A stretch of 64,000 nucleotides of DNA from Terfezia claveryi (Eukaryota > Ascomycota > Pezizomycetes > Pezizales > Pezizaceae), in assembly GCA_015179025.1 (NCBI GenBank), contig WHUX01000147.1:62001-126000 (forward strand), written 5' to 3'. The position numbers and the translations under genes are program-made. This document shows positions 57,357 through 64,000 of the stretch, piece by piece (position 1 is the first letter of the stretch; every line of letters starts with the position of its first letter). Below the pieces are notes generated by a model. That model worked only from the letters and a program-made list of their open reading frames with translations, was not told the DNA's origin and searched no databases.

Positions 57357-57430
57357 CACACACGTAGCGTTCCTATGTGTGTCTTACCCTAGCCTTTCCC
57401 CAGATCACACACGTAGCACTCCTACGTGTG
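57357..57430 (+). promoter_or_regulatory. Paired CACGTAG/CTACGTG inverted repeats in the LTR
   Basis: Two inverted repeats of ACACACGTAG-N5-CTACGTGTGT type (57357-57381 and 57406-57430). In the 3' LTR (63083-63107 and 63131-63157) the arms are perfect. They are conserved in GypA-2, -3 and -5. Confidence 0.6.
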
Positions 57431-57502
57431 CGATTGCCCCTTGCCACTTCCTCGGTGTACCCCTTGGTCGCCTTGTCCCCCAGAGCCCTCGTTACACTAC
57501 GT

Positions 57503-57520
57503 TGGATCCTTTGGACCAAC
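57503..57520 (+). other. Candidate primer binding site
   Basis: TGGATCCTTTGGACCAAC begins 6 nt after the LTR end. It starts with TGG, as expected for pairing with a tRNA CCA end. The tRNA is not identified. Confidence 0.35.
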
Positions 57521-57532
57521 TGGTACGCAGTC

Positions 57533-58744
57533 ATGTCAGGAGCAGCTCTCCCACTACCCGCTGTCAGGTTTCAAACCTGGAGGAGCTCCCCCATACCCTC
57601 AGGCTTGAACGAGTTGAATGCCTACCGTCGAGAAATCATCGACATCTTCGAGGCCATGGATGCCATCGGGGCCGAACTCGGCAACAGCCTGGCCGTGGCT
57701 GAAAACAGCCTGGCCGTGGCTGAACAAAAATTAAGATCCACCGACGAAGAGATCACGGTCCTCCAGACCGACCTCGACCATCTGAACCTTGCCCTGGCCA
57801 GCGAACGGACTACGGTCCAAAACCTCAGCCGCGCTCTAGGGAACCTTGCAATACCAACAGCAGCCAGTAGCAACAAGACCGAAAGCATTCCAACACCCCC
57901 CAAGTTCAATGGGGACCGGGTTCGCCTACGAGCCTGGAAAAATGCTGTCAATCTCAAGCTGAATGGGGATTCTGCCAGATTCCCGTCAGAACAACATCGA
58001 CTGGCATACGTTTTCGCCTTGCTGGAGGGGAAAGCTTGTGACCAGATCCAGCCATATGTCCTCGAAACCGGGATCAAGCTTGACGATATCTCGGCCCTTT
58101 TCACAGTCCTGGATAGGGCGTTCGGGGACCCCGTTGCCGTTGGCACTGCCAGTAGAGCCCTCCGAGCCCTCAGGCAGAAAAACACCGATCTGTCCACTTA
58201 TGTGGCAGAATTCTTGAGATTGGTAGCGGAGGTCCGATGGAATGACCAGTCCAAACTGGAGCAATTCCAGGAAGGGCTAAATGACGAAATCCAGCAGGCT
58301 ATGGTCAGCCTCCCGGAAGCCAAAACCCTTGACGAATTCATTGACCAGGCTTCCCGAGTAGAACAGTGGATGTCCCGGCTCTGCAACCGCCCCACGTACA
58401 GGCCAGCACCCCGTCTCCCACAGCCTCAGCCTCAGCCTCAGCAACACCATACCACCAAAGCAGCTCAGGCCCCTGCCCCCGCCAATCAACCAACACACCC
58501 ATCGTTGGTGGCAGGAGGACCCACCCCCATGGAATTATCATCAGGCAGACCCCGCCTGACCCAAGAAGAGAGGGAACGCCGCCGGAATAATAGGCTATGC
58601 ATATCCTGTGGGAAGGCCGACCACTTCATTGCGGCTTGCCCCCTTCGAAAGAATCGCTCCCTCGCCATCTACGCTATCTCTGATACCCCAGTGCCCAGGA
58701 TTGAGGAGGTTGATGAGTCGGGAAAAGCCCAGTCCCTTGCCTAG
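57533..58744 (+). CDS. gag: GypA-4 Gag polyprotein (capsid and nucleocapsid)
   Basis: A 403-residue structural protein of the virus-like particle. The ATG at 57533 is the first after the LTR and is shared by the other copies (MSGAAL). A coiled-coil N-terminal part (NAYRREIIDIFEAMDAIGAE) contains a short duplication (NSLAVAE twice). The capsid region follows (PPKFNGDRVRLRAWKNAV, ALLEGKACDQIQPYV, FGDPVAVGTASRALRAL, NTDLSTYVAEFLRLVAEVRW). Next is a Pro/Gln-rich linker (PQPQPQPQQHH), then one zinc knuckle CISCGKADHFIAACPL (CX2CX4HX4C) near residues 365-380. The frame is intact and ends TAG at 58742-58744, within a hairpin after a slippery site. Retroelement Gag packages the RNA. Confidence 0.92.
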   Translation: MSGAALPLPAVRFQTWRSSPIPSGLNELNAYRREIIDIFEAMDAIGAELGNSLAVAENSLAVAEQKLRSTDEEITVLQTDLDHLNLALASERTTVQNLSRALGNLAIPTAASSNKTESIPTPPKFNGDRVRLRAWKNAVNLKLNGDSARFPSEQHRLAYVFALLEGKACDQIQPYVLETGIKLDDISALFTVLDRAFGDPVAVGTASRALRALRQKNTDLSTYVAEFLRLVAEVRWNDQSKLEQFQEGLNDEIQQAMVSLPEAKTLDEFIDQASRVEQWMSRLCNRPTYRPAPRLPQPQPQPQQHHTTKAAQAPAPANQPTHPSLVAGGPTPMELSSGRPRLTQEERERRRNNRLCISCGKADHFIAACPLRKNRSLAIYAISDTPVPRIEEVDESGKAQSLA

Positions 58745-58764
58745 TTACTGACACTAGCAAGAGA
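58720..58764 (+). promoter_or_regulatory. Putative -1 programmed ribosomal frameshift signal
   Basis: The heptamer GGGAAAA (58720-58726) is in the gag register G GGA AAA. After a 5-nt spacer a stem-loop runs from 58732 (GTCCCTTGCCTAGT) through loop TACTGAC to ACTAGCAAGAGAC, with one bulge and one mismatch here. The -1 frame is open from the heptamer into protease. This would make a Gag-Pol fusion from a fraction of ribosomes. Confidence 0.75.
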
Positions 58765-60409
58765 CCTGCCCAGGGCCATTTATCTTTGTCTGCGTTTCCT
58801 TTGCCTGCACCTATGTCTGTTGATGAATCTCGCTTGTTTGGCGAGCATTTTATAGTACCAATAACTGTTAAATTCAATGGTAAAATAGTGGTAACATCAG
58901 CTCTCATCGATTGTGGTGCTTCGGGAATTGCATTCATTGATCAGGCCTTCGTCAGTAAAAATTCCATACCAACCTCGAAGTTAAAAACCCCCCGCCTTCT
59001 CAACGTCATTGATGGCCGCCCCATCTCTTCTGGGGCTATTACCGACCTCGCGTGTCTGCCCAGTGCCATTGGAGACCATTCGGAGGACCTCCCAATGTTT
59101 GTGACCAAACTAAAATATCCAATTGTGCTTGGGATCCCCTAGCTCAGAATGCACGATGTGTCAGTCAGCTTCGGCTCGTACACCTTGCAATTCAACAGCC
59201 ATTATTGCAGAAAAAACTGTGGAGGTCCAAAAATCACCGTCACGAGGCTATGCGCATTACCCCCCCAATAATCTACCCAGCCCAGGTGGTACACCAGCCC
59301 GCGCACATCAATGCTGTCCACTCCCCAGTTACCCCTGTCCCCCAGTTCCCCTGGCGACCCCAAAACCCCTGAACGTTAGCTTTATCGGGGCAGGGGCTTT
59401 CACTTACCTCACCAGGAGGCACAAGCTGAAGGCTCATGCCCTATCTATATACGAGGTTAACCTGGAAATCAACAAGATGCGGCCTAAGGAGGAGTGGAAG
59501 GCTATGGTCCCGGATGAATATCACGAGTTCATTGATCTGTTCTCGGAAAAGGCCGCAGAGAAACTCACACCACACCGACCATACGACCACACTATCCCGC
59601 TGGTAGAAGGTAAAACCCCCCCCTATGGGCCTCTCTATAGAATGTCCCGGGTTGAGCTGGAAGCCCTGAAGAAATACTTGGAAGAAAACCTCAACAAGAG
59701 CTTCATTCGCCATAGCTCCTCACCAGCAGGTGCCCCGGTGCTGTTCATGAAGAAATCGGACGGCTCCCTTCGGTTGTGTGTTGATTATCGTGGCCTGAAC
59801 GAAATAACAGTCAAAAACAGGTACCCCCTACCCCTAATCCAGGAGACATTAGCCAGGCTCTCCAAGGCCAAGTGGTTCACCAAACTGGATTTGAGAGGGG
59901 CATACAACCTGGTACGGATCGCCGAGGGGGAGGAGTGGAAAACTGCCTTCCGAACTCGTTATGGCCATTTTGAGTATAATGTTATGCCTTTTGGGTTGAC
60001 TAACGCCCCGGCCTCTTTCCAGCACTTTATTAATGACACCCTGCGAGACTTTCTGGATGTGTTCTGCACAGCCTACCTTGACGATATCCTGATCTATTCA
60101 GATACCCTGGCAGAGCACAAAATCCATGTTCGTCAAGTGTTGGAGAAGCTGGAGCAAGCCGGATTGTACCTCAAGCCCGAGAAATGCGAGTTTCATGTGC
60201 AAGAGGTCAAGTATCTGGGGTTAATCATCACCACGGAGGGTATCAGGATGGACCCTGCCAAAGTTACCGCTGTCTAGGAATGGCAAATCCCAGCGAATCT
60301 CAAGGATGTCCAGACATTCCTAGGGTTCGCCAACTTTTACCGGCGTTTTATCCTGGGTTATTCGAAGATCGTAGCCCCCCTCACCGCCCTGACTAAAAAA
60401 GACCGGTGA
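58720..60409 (+). pseudogene. pol: GypA-4 protease and reverse transcriptase, inactivated
   Basis: Protease (-1 frame from the heptamer) has LIDCGASGIAFID, the aspartic D-x-G site in DCGA form. TAG at 59140-59142 replaces the Trp of GIPWLRMH. A 1-nt loss in a C-run (59260-59266) and another near 59330-59355 shift the frame before RT. RT (about 59500-60277) is otherwise clean: [21 protein letters not shown] split over motifs, [49 protein letters not shown], then [20 protein letters not shown] at 60275 (Gln) and TGA at 60407 (Arg) follow. All three stops fit single transitions. Confidence 0.92.
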
Positions 60410-62452
60410 TTCCACTGGAGTCCAAAAGCCCAATCCGCCTTCCAGAACCTCAAGGAAGCCTTCTGCTCAGCACCAATCCTGGCCCACTTTGATCCAGACA
60501 GCGAATGTATCATGGAAACTGACGCCTCCGACTATGTCTCCGCGGGGATCTTGTCTCAGTATATCAACGGGATCCTCCACCCCGTGGCCTACTTCTCGAA
60601 AAAACACTCCCCGGCTGAGTGCAACTACGAAATCTATGACAAAGAACTGATGGCCATCGTGCGAGCGTTCGAAGAATGGAGGCCACATCTGGAGTCAGCC
60701 AAGGGGATCATCGAGGTATTATCTGACCACAAAAACCTTGAGTATTTTACAACCACCAAGCTGCTTAACCGAAGGCAAGCTAGGTGGTCGGAGTTCTTAT
60801 CTCGGTTCAACTTCAAGATCAGATACCGGCCAGGAAAGGCTGAGGGCAAGCCCGATGTATTAACTCGGAGATCAGGAGATCTCCCTAAAGGGGGGGATGA
60901 AAGGCTAAAATACCAAAATCAGGTGGTATTGAAGCCCGAAAACCTTGACCTGGCGGCCAATGTCCTTGCTGAAGCTGAGGCTGAGGCTGACCTCCAACAA
61001 CTAGTGAGACAGGCATATATAGACGACCCCCTGGCCAAGGAAATTATCACCGCAGTGGATTCTGGCCAGCGCCGCCACCCTAAGATCTCCCTAGCTGAGT
61101 GTACTGTCCAGGAAGGCCTCCTCTACCACTTCGAATGGCTGTATGTGCCAGAAGGAGAGCTGCGCCTTCGATTGATCAAGGAACACCACGACACCCTGGC
61201 CACTGGGCACCCTGGAGTGGCTAAGATGTTAGAGCTCTTGAATAGGCAATACACATGGATTAACCAATGGAAGGATGTGGAAAGGTACTTGCGGAACTGC
61301 CATGTTTGCAAGCGTGCTAAGCCTACCCGTCATGCTCCTTATGGGACCCTGAAGCCCCTGGAGATCCCAGACCAGCCTTGGCAACACCTAACCATGGACT
61401 TTGTGACTGGGTTGCCGGAGGATTCGGGGTTTAACGCTATTCTTATGGTAGTAGACCGATTGACCAAAATGAGGCATGTTATACCTTGCCATGATACCTG
61501 TTCTGCCCGGGACCTTGCCGGCCTCTACCTCAACCACGTATTCCACTACCATGGTCTCCCCAAGTCTGTCGTCTCGGACCGCGGCCCCCAATTCGTCTCG
61601 GACTTCTGGAAGGTATTCTGCGAGCTTCTGGGAATCAACGTACACCTCTCTACGGCGTATCACCCCCAAACAGATGGTCAGTCCGAGCGAATGAATGCAA
61701 TCATGGAGCAGTACCTGAGAGCATACGTCAATTACCAGCAAAACAACTGGGTTTCGCTGCTGGCAACCTGTGAGTTCGCCGCTAACAACCATTTCTCGGA
61801 GTCTCTGAAAACCTACCCGTTCCTAGCCAATTATGGCTGGCACCCTCATTTCATGGACTCTCTAGCACCTTTTCACAAGGCCAGGGAGAACACCCCAGCT
61901 AAGGAGTTCGCCACGGAGATTGCTGAGTTGCACTCCACCCTAAGAGCCGAACTGGTATATGCTCAAGCTAGGCAAGCGGAGTATGCCAACGGATCACGGT
62001 TGCCAGCCCCAAGGTACCAGCCTGGAGACAAGGTATGGCTTTCTAGCAGACACTTCTGGACAGAACGACCCTCCCGCAAGCTTAATCATAAGTTCCTGGG
62101 CCCCTTCGAGGTATTAGCAGCTGTGGGGACTCATACCTATAGATTGAGGTTCCCCAAGGACATCAAGCGACATCCGGTTGTCCATGTCTCCGAGATCGAG
62201 CCCGCTGCGGATGACCCTCTCCCCGGACAGAAACACCCCCCACCCCCTCCAGTGGTTGTCGAAGGTGAAGAGGAATGGGAGGTGGAGGAAGTACTAGACT
62301 CGCGGAGAAGGTATGGGCGTCTGCACTATAAGGTCAAGTGGCTAGGGGATGAGGAAACGACCTGGCAGCCCGCTGAAGATCTGGAGAACGCCCCGGACTT
62401 GGTCGCCCTGTTCTACCAACGTTATCCACGGAAGCCTCGGCCCACTGAATAA
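60410..62452 (+). CDS. pol: GypA-4 RNase H-integrase-chromodomain
   Basis: The 3' part of Pol is open to 62452; the first ATG is at 60512 (646 codons), but natively it is part of Gag-Pol. RNase H has [28 protein letters not shown] and VLSDHKNLEYF. A short [12 protein letters not shown] linker leads to integrase: zinc domain (HHDTLATGHPGVAKMLELL, CHVCKRAKP; HHCC), catalytic D in MDFVTGLPEDSG, D in VVSDRGPQFVSDFW, E in DGQSERMNAIM. The GPY/F domain has KFLGPFEVLAAVGTHTYRLR. The C-terminal chromodomain (EEEWEVEEVLDSRRRYGRL, YKVKWLGDEETTWQP) would bind modified histone tails and steer insertion to heterochromatin, which fits the nested pattern. Confidence 0.93.
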   Translation, partial: FHWSPKAQSAFQNLKEAFCSAPILAHFDPDSECIMETDASDYVSAGILSQYINGILHPVAYFSKKHSPAECNYEIYDKELMAIVRAFEEWRPHLESAKGIIEVLSDHKNLEYFTTTKLLNRRQARWSEFLSRFNFKIRYRPGKAEGKPDVLTRRSGDLPKGGDERLKYQNQVVLKPENLDLAANVLAEAEAEADLQQLVRQAYIDDPLAKEIITAVDSGQRRHPKISLAECTVQEGLLYHFEWLYVPEGELRLRLIKEHHDTLATGHPGVAKMLELLNRQYTWINQWKDVERYLRNCHVCKRAKPTRHAPYGTLKPLEIPDQPWQHLTMDFVTGLPEDSGFNAILMVVDRLTKMRHVIPCHDTCSARDLAGLYLNHVFHYHGLPKSVVSDRGPQFVSDFWKVFCELLGINVHLSTAYHPQTDGQSERMNAIMEQYLRAYVNYQQNNWVSLLATCEFAANNHFSESLKTYPFLANYGWHPHFMDSLAPFHKARENTPAKEFATEIAELHSTLRAELVYAQARQAEYANGSRLPAPRYQPGDKVWLSSRHFWTERPSRKLNHKFLGPFEVLAAVGTHTYRLRFPKDIKRHPVVHVSEIEPAADDPLPGQKHPPPPPVVVEGEEEWEVEEVLDSRRRYGRLHYKVKWLGDEETTWQPAEDLENAPDLVALFYQRYPRKPRPTE

Positions 62453-62673
62453 TGCCCCGCCTTGTCCTTACTCGCCCAGAGTCGTGGATTGTGCCCTTTG
62501 TGTGTTTTTTTGATATTCGGAGTTATGGCCTGGTTGTTGTTGTTGTTTTACCTACTTCCGGTGTTAGGGTTGGGTTATTGGTTATTGGTTTCACTTGCCT
62601 GTTTTGTTTGTTTTCCGCCTTGCCTTTCGCCTTGCCTTTCGTCGCTGGGGCTCCGAGCCTAAAGGGGGGATAG
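62453..62673 (+). other. GypA-4 3' UTR and polypurine tract
   Basis: T/G-rich untranslated tail ending in AAAGGGGGGATAG (62661-62673), directly before the 3' LTR; the primer for plus-strand DNA synthesis. Confidence 0.85.
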
Positions 62674-63221
62674 TGTCACAACCGTCCCTTCCCAGCCTAG
62701 TCTGACCTCGTTGTTGTTATTCATTATTCCTTCTGGCATCACCTGCGAACTCAGGTGATAGCATTGTTATCTCGGCTCCCGAGATAAGGGGTCTCGGGAA
62801 CCTTATTCCTTCCGGTGGCCTTGGCCAGGAAGGAAGCCTGTATATATAGCTTGCTCTCTCCGCCCTCTCGTTGGATCCCCATCCAACGTCTTGTATATCC
62901 AATACAGGGCCTTGCTTCTCTCCACGATTGGTGCATCTCCCTTGTGCACCTCTTCGCCTTGTCTCTGCAGCCCAGCTGCCTCCCTTAACACACGCGGCAA
63001 CTGCTTCCACGTGTCTCGTGTCCCTTGCCCTCTGCCTCTCTTGCCTCTTGCCCTTGCCCCCCGTCTCAGCTTCCCCCTGGTCACACACGTAGCGTTCCTA
63101 CGTGTGTCTTACCCTAGCCTTTCCCCAGATCACACACGTAGCGCTCCTACGTGTGTGATTGCTCCTTGCCACTTCCCCGGCGTACCCCTTAGTCGCCTTG
63201 TCCCCCAGAGCCCTCGTTACA
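62674..63221 (+). repeat. GypA-4 3' LTR
   Basis: 548 bp, TGTCACAACCG...CTCGTTACA, followed by TACAT. Confidence 0.93.
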
Positions 63222-63226
63222 TACAT

Positions 63227-64000
63227 GGACAACTGGGTAGCGCTTGATATTTCTAGAGAACTTTAGCCGATAAGCGTAAGTACCCACACTCCCCAATACC
63301 TCGTACGGACCTAAGAACTTGTGGTCCAGTTTACGCGAAGGTCGTTCTATCCAGAAGTGCCTGCTGGAGAGCCACACCTTATCCTCTAGCTGATACCTAG
63401 GGGCTGGCAACCGGGATCTATTGGCATACTCAACTTGCTTGGCTTGCACATATTCTAGCTCAGCTTTCAGGGTGGAGTGGAGCCCAGCGATTTTGGCTGC
63501 GAATTCCTTGGCTGGGGGGTGGGCTTTCTGTAGGAGAGCTAGGAGGTGCCAACTATAATTGGCTAGGAAGGGGGAGGTTTTCGAGGACTCCAAAAATTGG
63601 TTGTTGGTGGTGAATTTGCAGGTCACCAGCAAGGGAACCCAATTGTCCTGCTGGTAGTTGACAAAGACCTACAGATATTGCTCTATGATGGCATTCATCC
63701 TCTCTGATTGTCCATCCGTCTAGGGATGATATGCTGTTGACAAACATACTTTGATCCCCAGAAGCTTACAGAATGCTCCCCAAAAGTCCGAGGTAAACTG
63801 AGGGCCACGATCAGACATAATGGATTTAGGGAGCCCATAATATCGGAACACATTATTGAGGTAGAGGTTGGCTAACTCTGAAGTAGGACAGGTATCCCTA
63901 CAAGGTACGACATGCCTTATCTTCGTCAACCGATCTACCATCATCAGGATGGCGTTAAACACTGAGTCTTCTGGCAATCCTATTACAAAATCCATGGTCA
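63227..64000 (-). pseudogene. GypA-5 integrase (continues beyond window)
   Basis: Minus-strand frames carry [42 protein letters not shown] and KFLGPYEVLGSVGTYAYRLK. The frame changes or stops near 63720 and 63660 (TAG at Gln or Trp sites). The right end is the window edge. Confidence 0.88.

Larger units (their letters stand above)
56948..57496 (+). repeat. GypA-4 5' LTR
   Basis: TGTCACAACCG...CTCGTTACA. It differs from the 3' LTR at about 16 sites, all transitions by eye, plus a C-run length change. Confidence 0.93.
56948..63221 (+). mobile_element. GypA-4: youngest, best preserved Ty3/gypsy element
   Basis: Complete chromodomain-type gypsy element: LTRs of 549 and 548 bp, gag, pol, polypurine tract, target duplication TACAT. 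It interrupts the pol of GypA-5. Gag and the RNase H-integrase-chromodomain part are open, but protease-RT has three stops and two frame breaks. Confidence 0.96.
56007..64000 (-). mobile_element. GypA-5: gypsy element running off the window, interrupted by GypA-4
   Basis: 3' LTR at 56007-56515, polypurine tract and chromodomain end (56516-56947), then GypA-4. Integrase continues at 63227-64000. It is inserted in the GypA-1 3' LTR. The rest is outside the window. Confidence 0.9.

Noticed and set aside
57622..58197. 191-codon minus-strand ORF opposite gag
   Set aside because: A shadow of the intact gag frame; its counterparts in other copies are equally antisense.
62462..62673. Hydrophobic short ORFs after GypA-4 pol (possible envelope-like or membrane protein)
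   Set aside because: T/G-rich 3' UTR translation, too short, and not conserved as a frame at 55398-55511 in GypA-1.

Overview
The window looks like nuclear DNA of a filamentous ascomycete fungus. Reading frames are split by short GT-AG introns, and the mobile elements are of fungal type: Ty3/gypsy with a chromodomain, Ty1/copia, hAT, pogo/Tigger, and a Tad-like LINE with RNase H. Many copies carry C-to-T/G-to-A decay resembling RIP (repeat-induced point mutation) or methyl-cytosine deamination. A Pezizomycete (truffle-like) host would fit the repeat density, but the sequence does not prove it. Almost everything here is transposon. Only two candidate non-transposon genes are visible: a two-exon gene at 142-1436 (+) and a two-exon gene for a secreted or anchored protein at 22671-23560 (-). 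No tRNA, rRNA or CRISPR was recognised.

Layout. 0-5.6 kb: the first hypothetical gene, then a degenerate hAT transposase gene with four minisatellites that share a CCGTGACA core; two of these lie inside its introns. 5.8-10.07 kb: a 5'-truncated copia element (Copia-1), its 3' LTR, and a fragment of another LTR. 10.1-16.35 kb: a complete minus-strand gypsy element (GypA-2, target duplication GGAGA) inside a ~147-bp satellite. 16.35-19.6 kb: extremely AT-rich tandem repeats. 19.59-22.26 kb: a pogo/Tigger element with TIRs and TA duplications. 22.6-23.56 kb: the putative secreted-protein gene. 23.9-26.84 kb: a LINE interrupted by a second LINE with a poly-A tail and 13-bp duplications. 26.87-39.14 kb: a heavily AT-mutated copia element (Copia-2, minus) split by gypsy GypA-3 (30979-37259, duplication ACTAT). 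40.04 kb to the end: a nested stack. Old gypsy GypA-1 (+) holds a second gypsy family, GypB (-), which holds a 5.4-kb giant palindrome resembling a foldback element. The 3' LTR of GypA-1 holds GypA-5 (-), which holds the youngest copy, GypA-4 (+, 56948-63221, duplication TACAT).

GypA-4 gives the clearest view of the main family: LTR, gag with one zinc knuckle, then protease, reverse transcriptase, RNase H, integrase, chromodomain, polypurine tract, LTR. Gag and pol are in different frames. A GGGAAAA heptamer in the correct register, followed after 5 nt by a stem-loop that contains the gag stop, is conserved in all four copies where the junction is visible; this looks like a -1 ribosomal frameshift signal. 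The most unusual structures are the giant palindrome, this frameshift element, the shared-core minisatellites, and a gag-like zinc-knuckle cassette between RNase H and integrase in GypB.
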